Source: Spirochaetaceae bacterium
GTDB taxonomy: Bacteria; Spirochaetota; Spirochaetia; Treponematales; Treponemataceae
Length of the DNA: 45,652 nt
NCBI GenBank assembly: GCA_017622235.1
Contig: JAGARN010000011.1
Location: forward strand, 1-45,652
Direction of reading: 5' to 3'
Shown: in pieces, positions 1 to 6,396 of the stretch
How positions within the stretch are numbered: the stretch's first letter is position 1
How the letters are laid out: every line of letters starts with the position of its first letter
The notes under the pieces: model-generated
What the model was told of the DNA's origin: nothing
Databases searched by the model: none
What the model saw: only the letters and a program-made list of their open reading frames with translations
Program-made: the position numbers and the translations under genes

Positions 1-18
1 TTCCTCACCTCGCTGCTT

Positions 19-95
19 ACGAGTTCTTTCAAACTCGTCGTCTTTCTTCCTTCCCTGTTGTGTCAAATATCTCGTCGCTCATCTTTCGTGCGACG
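19..95 (-). other. Hairpin-bearing leader downstream of the left-edge promoter
   Basis: Two perfect inverted repeats lie in the predicted transcript: 6 bp (73-78 with 90-95, 11-nt loop) and 7 bp (19-25 with 32-38, 6-nt loop). Neither is followed by a U-run, so they are not terminators. They would fit a processed rRNA leader or a regulatory 5' region. No gene is recognisable in 1-178. Confidence 0.35.
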
Positions 96-101
96 TTCGT
101 T

Positions 102-131
102 AATTTATCATACTTCTTGCTCTTTTGTCAA
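102..131 (-). promoter_or_regulatory. Strong leftward promoter, probably for a stable RNA off the left edge
   Basis: On the minus strand a perfect TTGACA (126-131) is followed after 18 bp by TAAATT (102-107), preceded by TG one base upstream (extended -10). An alternative -10, TATGAT (107-112), would leave only 13 bp of spacer. Upstream, at about 134-172, are long A-tracts on the minus strand, as in UP elements. Downstream lie two short perfect hairpins and no clear start codon before the window ends. Strength and structure suggest an rRNA or other stable-RNA operon. A protein gene with a structured leader is possible, since a purine-rich tract sits at the very edge. Confidence 0.6.
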
Positions 132-178
132 CACTTTATTTTCTTTTTTTCACTTTTTTTTATTTTTTTTCGATAAAT

Positions 179-769
179 TCAAACCTCTTCAATATTCAAT
201 ACTGACTTAAAGCAAACTAAATACTCAATAAAAGAAATATAAGATACCAAAAGACATAAAACCGACAAAACCGTTCCTAATGTACCAAAGATTGACTGCA
301 TACTTGATAAATCACAACCAAACCTTTTAAAACACTCTATGGCCAAAAAGAAAAATCCGGTAACAACATACAGCACCGTTTTTAGTTTTCCTCCAATACG
401 AGCTCCGATTGCAACACCTTTTTTTAAAGCAAGCATCCGAACAAAATTCATCGACATTTCTCTGTACAAAATCAACAAAAAAATCAACGGGGATAAATAA
501 CCAGAGAGCACAAAACAAAAGAAAGTTGTTAAATGCAACAACACATCAGCAAAAGGATCAAATAACTTTCCAAAATCACTCACTTGCCCCAATTTACGTG
601 CAAAAAAACCATCCAGAAAATCTGTAAACTCAGCAAATATTAATAGTGGCACCATAATAAACACGGAAGCAGAGAGATCAAACCCGAACCATTCCGAAGA
701 AAAGAAAATGACAAAAAAAACCGGTGCAAGCACTATACGTGCAAGTGTAAACTTATCAGCAATCCTCAT
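179..769 (-). CDS. pgsA: CDP-alcohol phosphatidyltransferase, PgsA-like
   Basis: This integral membrane enzyme of phospholipid synthesis most likely makes phosphatidylglycerophosphate from CDP-diacylglycerol and glycerol-3-phosphate. The full family signature is present: D50, D53, G54, A57, R58, G67, D71 and D75 in the spacing D-x2-DG-x2-AR-x8-G-x3-D-x3-D. The 196 residues hold several hydrophobic segments (about 8-24, 35-48, 84-101, 130-145, 163-183). PgsA usually has lysine after the last catalytic aspartate (DPxADK); here it is valine, so the alcohol substrate is not certain. There is no ribosome-binding site before the ATG. Instead a promoter ends 6 bp upstream, predicting a leaderless mRNA. 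The TGA stop lies directly against the A-tracts of the left-edge promoter. Confidence 0.82.
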   Translation of the reverse strand: MRIADKFTLARIVLAPVFFVIFFSSEWFGFDLSASVFIMVPLLIFAEFTDFLDGFFARKLGQVSDFGKLFDPFADVLLHLTTFFCFVLSGYLSPLIFLLILYREMSMNFVRMLALKKGVAIGARIGGKLKTVLYVVTGFFFLAIECFKRFGCDLSSMQSIFGTLGTVLSVLCLLVSYISFIEYLVCFKSVLNIEEV

Positions 770-775
770 AAGGAC

Positions 776-804
776 AGTATGAACATTAATTGCTCAAAGG
801 TCAA
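776..804 (-). promoter_or_regulatory. Promoter of the pgsA-like gene, leaderless geometry
   Basis: TTGACC (799-804), 17 bp, CATACT (776-781), then exactly 6 bp to the ATG at 769. Transcription starting the usual 6-7 bp after the -10 would begin on the A of the start codon. The same geometry recurs before the genes starting at 35431 and 38245. Confidence 0.5.
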
Positions 805-843
805 GTATCACAAGTATTCCAAAACCCTCATTAAACTCAACTA

Positions 844-1665
844 TTAGGGATAAGCTTTAAAATCTTGCACTACACTTATTGCTGATTCTACAGAACGAGA
901 TGGCATAATTGTAGATGAAATAGCAACAGCTTTTTCAACTAACGCTGAAGAGTCTGCAACACCTTGAAGCACAACTTTGTCATCATCAATCACTGCTTTT
1001 AGAAAACTGATATTCAATTTATGTTCAAAAATCAGAGCGTTCACAAGATGCTGAGCCTCTAGCAACTCATTAACCTTTTTTTTCCCTTGTTGCTCTGCCT
1101 CTGGAGTAATAATTTGCTGACACAACTCTACAATAATTTTTGAAGCAGATTCTTCGTCCAAGAGACCTGTATTCATAACTAAGTGGAAATGCTCAGGATC
1201 TTCGGAATCGAGATTAAAGAAACTTTTATGGAAACCCAGACGATTTGTATCACTTTCTGCTATACGCTGCTGAGCCTGTTTTTCGTCCCAGTTAAACTCT
1301 TTCATTAAACGCTCTCGACGAATCTGATCCTTTGCAACAAACCTTAAGGAAACCAAATTAGGCAAATCTTCCAGTATAATAAACGCACCACGACCAATAA
1401 GGATACAATCCTGATTTGCTGCTGCTTCTAAAACAGCAGTTTGCAAATAATCCAAGTATTCATCTCTATCCTTTGCCAAAGAAGCAAAAAAACCAGGCTT
1501 TCTTTCGTCATATTTTTTTAACTTTTCTGCAGGAAAACCTAAATCAACAATTCTTTTCTCTATCGTTTGTCTATTTATAAATACATAGCCTGTTTTTTTT
1601 GCCACAGCCGCAGCTATCTCATCACCCAAAGCAGCAACCTGTCTTGAAATTGCAATAACAGCCAT
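844..1665 (-). CDS. Cytidylate-kinase-like protein with degenerate P-loop and C-terminal BON-like domain
   Basis: Residues 1 to about 190 resemble the cytidylate-kinase-like (AAK6-type) family: an N-terminal beta strand ending in ISRQ, the 'FINRQTIEKR' region, and an 'LIGRGAF' strand near residue 90. In that family ISRQ is normally followed by a glycine-rich GSGG loop that binds ATP phosphates; here the loop reads VAALGDEI. ATP binding may therefore be altered or lost. Residues about 205-270 have the V-x-L-x-G-x-V pattern of a BON domain. The start ATG has a GGAGG ribosome-binding site. Substrate and function are unknown. The gene may be co-transcribed with the pgsA-like gene 74 bp downstream, although that gene also has its own promoter. 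Confidence 0.75.
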   Translation of the reverse strand: MAVIAISRQVAALGDEIAAAVAKKTGYVFINRQTIEKRIVDLGFPAEKLKKYDERKPGFFASLAKDRDEYLDYLQTAVLEAAANQDCILIGRGAFIILEDLPNLVSLRFVAKDQIRRERLMKEFNWDEKQAQQRIAESDTNRLGFHKSFFNLDSEDPEHFHLVMNTGLLDEESASKIIVELCQQIITPEAEQQGKKKVNELLEAQHLVNALIFEHKLNISFLKAVIDDDKVVLQGVADSSALVEKAVAISSTIMPSRSVESAISVVQDFKAYP

Positions 1666-1707
1666 AATTCCTCCTACTTGAGTTTTTTTAACAAAACTAC
1701 GATTATA

Positions 1708-1736
1708 AGAATAATCCGATTTTTTTATATTGTCAA
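1708..1736 (-). promoter_or_regulatory. Promoter of the cytidylate-kinase-like gene
   Basis: TTGACA (1731-1736), 17 bp, TATTCT (1708-1713) on the minus strand. A TATAAT at 1702-1707 could serve as an alternative -10. The region also holds a weak rightward TATATT (1726-1731) that may serve the divergent NUDIX gene. Confidence 0.55.
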
Positions 1737-1749
1737 AGGGTTTGTTTAT

Positions 1750-2298
1750 ATGAAAGAAAATCTTGAATGGAAAGAAAAGTCCTCTAAAGAATTACTACAA
1801 ACAAAAGTTTTATCCGTTACAGAACGTACTAGTACTTCACCAGAAGGAAGCGAGGGCAAATACATTGTACTAGACGCTCCTGATTGGGTAATTGTTATTC
1901 CCAGATTATTAAATCCATCAAGATTCTTGATGGTAAAACAATGGAGACATGGTTCTAAATCCTTAAGCACAGAATTTCCTGGTGGTGTAATAGACGTTGG
2001 CGAAAAACCAGAGCAAGCTGCACACAGAGAACTACTAGAAGAAACAGGGCATAAAGCAAATAAACTCACTCATCTAGGCAGCTTTAGTCCAAATCCTGCA
2101 ATAATGTCAAATAAGGTTCATTGTTTTTTAGCAGAAGAATTAACCTCTTTTGGCACACAAGACCTTGACCCAGATGAGTATGTGGAATATTTTGTCATGG
2201 AAGAAGAAACTGTATTTCAAAATATGGGAAGTTCAGATTTTCCACACGGGCTTATGGTTGCTGCACTTGAACTTTACAGACAATATCAAATTTCTTAA
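1750..2298 (+). CDS. NUDIX hydrolase, ADP-ribose pyrophosphatase-like
   Basis: This is a 182-residue hydrolase of nucleoside diphosphates linked to another group. The complete Nudix box G-x5-E-x7-RE-x2-EE-x-G is visible around residues 76-98 and includes the REL-LEE-TGH segment with the catalytic glutamates. The preceding WRHGSK and the following SPNPA segment fit the ADP-ribose pyrophosphatase branch, but substrate is an inference. The ATG at 1750 is chosen because AAAGGG lies 9 bp upstream; an in-frame TTG at 1678 has no such site and would add a hydrophobic, non-conserved tail. The gene is divergent from the kinase-like gene and convergent with the LysM gene, sharing a terminator. Confidence 0.88.
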   Translation: MKENLEWKEKSSKELLQTKVLSVTERTSTSPEGSEGKYIVLDAPDWVIVIPRLLNPSRFLMVKQWRHGSKSLSTEFPGGVIDVGEKPEQAAHRELLEETGHKANKLTHLGSFSPNPAIMSNKVHCFLAEELTSFGTQDLDPDEYVEYFVMEEETVFQNMGSSDFPHGLMVAALELYRQYQIS

Positions 2299-2334
2299 AA
2301 AAAACAGGGCTTCGTTCTGAACAAAACCCTGTTT
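2297..2334 (-). terminator. Intrinsic terminator between convergent genes
   Basis: An 8-bp perfect stem (2302-2309 with 2327-2334) is followed on the minus strand by eight T (2297-2304, partly within the stem). It best serves the leftward LysM/lipoprotein operon and may also stop the rightward NUDIX transcript. Confidence 0.75.
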
Positions 2335-2366
2335 CTAAAGTCAGATAAAATTTTTCGACAACAAAA

Positions 2367-3074
2367 CTATTTTTCGATAATTCCTTGATTAGCAGAAGGA
2401 GTGTAACTTCCAGAAGGATTGTATGTACCTTCTCGAAGTTCACCATGTATACTTGGTATCTCGATACGCATACCAGGATGAATCAAATCCGGGTTATTTG
2501 GATCTTCCATATTTGACTTATTTGCTTGATACAAATTTTCCCAAAGCAGAGGGTTGCCATACACATATGAGCGACCAGAAATATTCCAGTAACAATCTTT
2601 TGTTTCTGCCCAAGGTCGAACGACATAATACTTAGGCAAAGGAACTAATTCTTTTACCTCTGAAAGTGCAAGCAATGCTGCTTGAGCAAAGGCATATGCC
2701 TGAACATAATCCTCTGATTCAAAAGCAGCTTGGGCATCCTCTACAGCTTGAACACCTGCCGAATATGCCATTGGATAGTTTACATCAGCTTTTATACCTC
2801 TTGCCCAAGTAAGTCTATTTCTTGCCACCCTAATCTGAGTATCAGCATCTGCACGAGCTAACATCATTTCAATATATGCCCTAGACAACTCTGCATTTTC
2901 TTCTGCCTTTGCTGTATATTCAACAGCTAAATCGTATTCTCCCTCTTCGAAGGCTTCTTCTGCCTTTGCTGTATAAGAATTGGCCAATCGTTGATATTCA
3001 TTATCGACATAACTTGCTGCAAATAAAATTGAACCTATAAGCAAAGTAAAAACGACAAATACTATCCTTTTCAT
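2367..3074 (-). CDS. Exported protein with C-terminal LysM-like domain
   Basis: The 235-residue protein has a cleavable signal peptide (about residues 1-20, ending in LFAAS). A helical, alanine- and glutamate-rich middle carries an internal near-repeat (YTAKAEEAFEEGEYDLAVEY, then YTAKAEENAELSRA). A LysM-like module follows at about 147-210, with a glycine/proline pattern ending in IHPGMRIEIPS. LysM modules bind peptidoglycan glycan chains, so a periplasmic cell-wall role is likely. The ATG overlaps the stop of the upstream lipoprotein gene by 4 bp (ATGA), so the two are probably translated together and may act together. The exact function is not known to me. Confidence 0.72.
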   Translation of the reverse strand: MKRIVFVVFTLLIGSILFAASYVDNEYQRLANSYTAKAEEAFEEGEYDLAVEYTAKAEENAELSRAYIEMMLARADADTQIRVARNRLTWARGIKADVNYPMAYSAGVQAVEDAQAAFESEDYVQAYAFAQAALLALSEVKELVPLPKYYVVRPWAETKDCYWNISGRSYVYGNPLLWENLYQANKSNMEDPNNPDLIHPGMRIEIPSIHGELREGTYNPSGSYTPSANQGIIEK

Positions 3075-3976
3075 TTTTCAACCTCCTGTAACGGAGCGAT
3101 TTCGTCAGCTTCAGCAGCAAAAACCGCAGTTGTATCTACCTTTTGTTTTGCCCTTGCTATTGCTTCTTCTGCAGCAGCTCTTTTTTCAAGAACACGTTTG
3201 TATACTTCATCAAATAGCTCATTTGCTTTTTGGAAACCAAAATACGCAGTTTCGTAATTTTTTTCTACATAAGCTGCATCTGCACCACTAAGCACTAAAG
3301 CCGCAGCAGAGTAACCTTCCTTATCACCCTTATTTGATTTTATTGAATCAGCCTTTTCTTTACTCTCATATGCTAATCCTCGAACAGAATCTGCCCTTCC
3401 TTTAAATCCAGCTAACAAAAGGGATTCGTAAGCTTTACAAGCTGAATCAGCTTCTGATTTTGCAGAAGATCCAGAACCTTCCACAAAAAGCAAATCCTTT
3501 GCCTTAACCACAGAAGCATCACCCTGAGCTAATGTAGATTCGTCTATTTTTGTAAAATCATTTTCTTCAATCGAAGAACGCATTTTTGTTGCAGTTGCCA
3601 ATCGTTCCATAGCCTGATATCGTAACTGAATATCTGCCAGTTCTTTGCTTCTATCCATTGCCGAGTCAGAAGCGATTGCCTGCTTTATGGCTTCGTATTC
3701 TGTTTCTAATTTCTCAAACTCTTCTGTAAATAATGTTGCAGCACCAGACAAAACAGCTGCCTCTCTTGCTAATGCAACCGCCTCAAGAGAAGACTTATTG
3801 ATTCCCTCAGTTACACCTTCAATTACAGGCTCTACATTATCAACAGGAACTTCTATTACATCAGTAGGTTCAACTGGTTCAATAACCTCTTCTTCTGGAG
3901 TAGAACTACAACCAAAAAACATCATCGTAGCAAAAATTACTACAAATAACAAAAACAAAAAAAACTTTCTTTGCAT
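3071..3976 (-). CDS. Lipoprotein, helical, unknown function
   Basis: The protein has 301 residues. A charged N-terminus and hydrophobic stretch end in FFGC, giving a lipobox with C23 as the lipidated cysteine. An acidic linker rich in E, P and V (about 27-60) follows. The rest is predicted alpha-helical, rich in A, E, K and S, with no enzyme motif visible. Anchoring in the inner or outer membrane with a periplasmic body is inferred. A strong GGGGG ribosome-binding site lies 6-7 bp before the ATG. It is the first gene of a two-gene operon, overlapping the LysM gene by 4 bp, which suggests a shared cell-wall role. Confidence 0.72.
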   Translation of the reverse strand: MQRKFFLFLLFVVIFATMMFFGCSSTPEEEVIEPVEPTDVIEVPVDNVEPVIEGVTEGINKSSLEAVALAREAAVLSGAATLFTEEFEKLETEYEAIKQAIASDSAMDRSKELADIQLRYQAMERLATATKMRSSIEENDFTKIDESTLAQGDASVVKAKDLLFVEGSGSSAKSEADSACKAYESLLLAGFKGRADSVRGLAYESKEKADSIKSNKGDKEGYSAAALVLSGADAAYVEKNYETAYFGFQKANELFDEVYKRVLEKRAAAEEAIARAKQKVDTTAVFAAEADEIAPLQEVEK

Positions 3977-4010
3977 TTAAAGCCCCCTGAGCTAACTTTC
4001 TTCCACAAAT

Positions 4011-4039
4011 ACAATACAACAGAATTTTATTTCATACAA
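4011..4039 (-). promoter_or_regulatory. Promoter of the lipoprotein/LysM operon
   Basis: TTGTAT (4034-4039), 17 bp, TATTGT (4011-4016) on the minus strand, about 35 bp before the ATG at 3976. Confidence 0.5.
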
Positions 4040-4053
4040 TGTTTTTATGTCGA

Positions 4054-4087
4054 TTTTAATCAAAAAAAAGTTTTTTTTTGATTAAAA
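4054..4087. repeat. 16-bp perfect inverted repeat with 2-bp spacer
   Basis: Arms 4054-4069 and 4072-4087 are exact reverse complements, TTTTAATC followed by eight A and its mirror. The repeat sits between the divergent promoters of the lipoprotein operon and the YdbC-like gene, in DNA probably transcribed from neither. It could be an operator, a cruciform or a relic terminator. Confidence 0.7.
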
Positions 4088-4110
4088 CCAGAACATTTTG
4101 AAATATCTCA

Positions 4111-4119
4111 TGCTATAAT
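4111..4119 (+). promoter_or_regulatory. Extended -10 promoter of the YdbC-like gene
   Basis: TATAAT (4114-4119) with TG one base upstream (TGC then TATAAT). No good -35 is seen, which is usual for extended -10 promoters. The predicted start is near 4126, about 29 nt before the ATG. Confidence 0.6.
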
Positions 4120-4154
4120 ATTATCGTAAGCATATTTTTGAACAGGAGAAAAAA

Positions 4155-4376
4155 ATGGCAGAAGATTTTAGTTTTCAAATTACACAAAATTTCGGCATTC
4201 TTTCTCAAGGAAAAGGCGGCTGGAATATGGAGCTCAACATGGTTTCTTGGGGCGGTAGAGATCCAAAATACGATATTCGTAGCTGGTCTCCAGACCACAA
4301 AAAAATGGGCAAAGGGATTACTTTGACAAAAGAAGAACTTCAAAGCCTTAAACAGCTACTTGAGTCTATAGCATAA
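4155..4376 (+). CDS. PC4/YdbC-family single-stranded-DNA-binding protein
   Basis: The 73-residue protein closely matches the bacterial YdbC branch of the PC4 (transcriptional coactivator p15) fold: an N-terminal strand with FGILS, then WNMELNMVSWGGRDPKYDIR, then SWSPDHKKMGKGITLTKEEL and a C-terminal helix. Members bind single-stranded DNA or RNA as dimers; the physiological role in bacteria is not settled. AGGAG lies about 7 bp before the ATG. The gene stands alone with its own extended -10 promoter and a terminator immediately after the stop. Confidence 0.88.
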   Translation: MAEDFSFQITQNFGILSQGKGGWNMELNMVSWGGRDPKYDIRSWSPDHKKMGKGITLTKEELQSLKQLLESIA

Positions 4377-4406
4377 AAAAAGACCGACAGATTTCTGTCG
4401 GTCTTT
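4375..4406. terminator. Bidirectional terminator
   Basis: An inverted repeat of up to 13 bp (4379-4391 with 4394-4406; the innermost pairs must open to make the loop) is preceded by A residues from 4374. It therefore ends in a T-run on the minus strand. It separates the convergent YdbC-like and amino-acid-binding-protein genes and is strongest leftward. Confidence 0.8.
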
Positions 4407-4429
4407 GCATTCTGTAAAGATATTTAACT

Positions 4430-5575
4430 TTACGGATTAACAGTAGCTTTGTATACTGGAGTTAATTTCCCGTCCTGAGAAACAATTTCCATCATTACAG
4501 CAGATTTTACAGGATTACGCTTTGAATCAAATGTAAGATTTCCTGTAACATATGAACCGTTTGTGTTCATAAGTGCAGTTTTTAGAGTTGTTGAATCCTC
4601 AGCTCCAGAAGCCGTCATCGCATCTTTTAACAAATAAACACAATCATAACCAAGTGCTGCAAATGAAACTGGAGTTGAACCATACTTTGCCTTGTAATTT
4701 GCAACAAAGCTTACAACCTTTGCGTCTGTTGAATCAGATGCATAATGATTTGAATAAAATCCGTTAAGAACTTCTTCTCCTGCATTATCGATAATTCCAT
4801 CCCAACCATCTGCACCAACAATAGGAGTATTAATTCCCTGTGCTCTTAACTGCTTTGCAATCAAAGCAACTGTTGAGTAATAATCTGGCAAATATACAAC
4901 ATCAGGATTGGCATTTTTTATCTTTGTAAGCTGAGCGTTAAAATCCTTATCTCCTGTGCTATAAGATTCTTCTGCAACAAGTGTGCCTCCAGCTGCTTCA
5001 AAAGCAACTTTAAAGTTTTCGTACAAACCTACAGAATAATCGTTACCAATGTCATACAAAACAGCAGCTCGCTTTGAACCCAAGTTTTCAGCAGAAAATT
5101 TTCCGCCTACTGTTCCTTGGAAAGGATCAATAAAGCAAGCACGGAATACATAATCTCCTGCATCAGTAATATCAGCTTGTGTTGCAGCAGGTGCTAACAA
5201 TAAAACCTTCTGAGCCTGTGCCAGAGAAGAAATAGCAGCTGTACAACCTGATGTTAATGACCCAATGATAACATCACACTTATCTTTAGTAACAAGCTTT
5301 TTGTATGCGTTAACAGACTTTTCAGGATTTCCTTCATCGTCTTCGCCAACAAGAACAATTTGCTTGCCATTTACACCACCGGCAGCATTAATCTCGCTAA
5401 TAGCAAGCTCAATACCATTACGGCATTCTGTACCGTAAACCGCTACATCGCCAGACAAAGGAAATATACCACCAATTTTAATTGTGTTTGAATCTTCCTT
5501 TGAACAACTAACGAACATTCCAAAACAGATAAATGCTACTACAGCAACTAAAACAATTTTAGCAATCCGTTTCAT
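4430..5575 (-). CDS. Branched-chain amino-acid-type ABC transporter substrate-binding lipoprotein
   Basis: This 381-residue protein belongs to the LivJ/LivK family of periplasmic binding proteins. The signal peptide ends in MFVSC (C24), so it is lipid-anchored. The mature part starts with the typical IKIGGIFPLSG strand and continues with NGIELAISEINAAGG, VIIGSLTSGCTAA and ADGWDG segments of the two-lobed Peripla_BP_6 fold. Ligand specificity cannot be read from sequence; leucine, isoleucine, valine, other amino acids or amides are possible. The ATG at 5575 follows GGAGG by 5 bp; an in-frame TTG at 5587 is rejected. No permease or ATPase genes are adjacent, and it has its own promoter and terminator. 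Confidence 0.9.
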   Translation of the reverse strand: MKRIAKIVLVAVVAFICFGMFVSCSKEDSNTIKIGGIFPLSGDVAVYGTECRNGIELAISEINAAGGVNGKQIVLVGEDDEGNPEKSVNAYKKLVTKDKCDVIIGSLTSGCTAAISSLAQAQKVLLLAPAATQADITDAGDYVFRACFIDPFQGTVGGKFSAENLGSKRAAVLYDIGNDYSVGLYENFKVAFEAAGGTLVAEESYSTGDKDFNAQLTKIKNANPDVVYLPDYYSTVALIAKQLRAQGINTPIVGADGWDGIIDNAGEEVLNGFYSNHYASDSTDAKVVSFVANYKAKYGSTPVSFAALGYDCVYLLKDAMTASGAEDSTTLKTALMNTNGSYVTGNLTFDSKRNPVKSAVMMEIVSQDGKLTPVYKATVNP

Positions 5576-5602
5576 TTTAACCTCCAAAAAATATTCATTG
5601 AC

Positions 5603-5631
5603 ATTTTAATAAAACTTAAGAAGTTTGTCTA
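5603..5631 (-). promoter_or_regulatory. Promoter of the substrate-binding-protein gene, flanked by CTTAAG repeats
   Basis: TAGACA (5626-5631), 17 bp, TAAAAT (5603-5608). Two CTTAAG palindromes (5615-5620 and 5635-5640) lie 20 bp apart, two helical turns, one inside the spacer and one just upstream of the -35. They may form a regulator's operator. Confidence 0.5.
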
Positions 5632-5650
5632 TTACTTAAGTAAAATAATG

Positions 5651-5680
5651 TAAAAAAACCGCCCTGTTTAAAGGGCGGCT
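5651..5680 (-). terminator. Terminator at the end of the ribosomal supercluster
   Basis: A 7-bp GC-rich stem (CCGCCCT 5659-5665 with AGGGCGG 5672-5678) is followed on the minus strand by seven T (5652-5658). It lies about 15 bp after the stop of the zinc-ribbon gene. Confidence 0.85.
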
Positions 5681-5694
5681 ATTTCTCGGCAAAA

Positions 5695-5871
5695 TTAGAT
5701 AGATTTACCGTTCTTTATTGCCGCTTTGCAATACTTACAAATCTTAGCTTTCTGTCCGTCAATTTCCTGTTCGTACAGAACCTTAATTCCATCTTTTTTG
5801 CAACGAGCACATACGCCACGTCCATGAGCTGGCATACTTGAAATACCTTTTCCACGATGTGATTTAGACAT
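5695..5871 (-). CDS. Small zinc-ribbon protein, last gene of the ribosomal cluster
   Basis: The 58-residue basic protein has two CxxC pairs (C21/C24 and C45/C48), a classic zinc ribbon, and an N-terminus rich in S, K, H, R and G that looks like an RNA-binding tail. I do not recognise it as a named ribosomal protein; it is not S14, L32, L33 or L36. It lies 30 bp after rplQ and before the cluster's terminator, so it is expected to be made along with ribosomal proteins. A 5-bp hairpin (5884-5888 with 5893-5897) sits three bases upstream of its AGGAG. The ATG at 5871 is preferred over an in-frame GTG at 5877 that would overlap that site. Confidence 0.75.
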   Translation of the reverse strand: MSKSHRGKGISSMPAHGRGVCARCKKDGIKVLYEQEIDGQKAKICKYCKAAIKNGKSI

Positions 5872-5901
5872 CTTCACTCCTATGCAGGAATACCTGCGGC
5901 A

Positions 5902-6396
5902 TTATTCCGAAGCCTTTTCAGCAGAATCATCAACCTTTGTCTTAGAAGTTGCCTTCTTAGCAGGTGTTTTTTTTGTAGATGAATCCTTTTTAGACGAAGG
6001 CTTTGCGTCTTTTTTACCAGACTTACCCGCATCTTCCAAACTATAATCAACCAATTCAAGGATTACCATATCAGCTACATCGCCTTGACGGAAACCCAAT
6101 TTTAGAATACGTGTATATCCACCTGGACGATCCTTCATACGAGGACCAATATCTGTAAACAATTTTGCCAATACTGTTTCGTCCTGAATATACCTAGCAG
6201 CCTGTCGTCGGTTGTGAACACTGTCAACTTTACTGCGAGTAATCAATTTTTCCGCAGCTCTTCTTACTTCTAATGCCTTAGCCTTTGTAGTGGTAATACG
6301 CTCATAGCGAAAAAGCGATGTTACCATATTCCGCGACATAGCACGTCGATGTGCTGTTCTTCGCGAAAGAGGGTTAAATCCATTCTTATGATTCAT
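5902..6396 (-). CDS. rplQ: 50S ribosomal protein L17 with lysine-rich C-terminal tail
   Basis: L17 is a 50S assembly protein near the peptide exit tunnel. The N-terminal 120 residues are canonical, starting [20 protein letters not shown] and containing the [15 protein letters not shown] region. Bacterial L17 usually ends near residue 120-130. Here about 40 extra residues follow (about 124-164), made of K, S, T, A and D in KK-, KKT- and KKA-type repeats, probably a disordered RNA-contacting tail. The start overlaps the 3' end of rpoA by 11 bp and its GGAAG ribosome-binding site is inside rpoA, so translation is likely coupled. Confidence 0.97.
   Translation of the reverse strand: MNHKNGFNPLSRRTAHRRAMSRNMVTSLFRYERITTTKAKALEVRRAAEKLITRSKVDSVHNRRQAARYIQDETVLAKLFTDIGPRMKDRPGGYTRILKLGFRQGDVADMVILELVDYSLEDAGKSGKKDAKPSSKKDSSTKKTPAKKATSKTKVDDSAEKASE

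Noticed and set aside
61..66. Second TTGACA on the minus strand downstream of the left-edge promoter
   Set aside because: The six bases 17 bp further on (AGACGA) do not resemble a -10, and no alternative spacing gives one.
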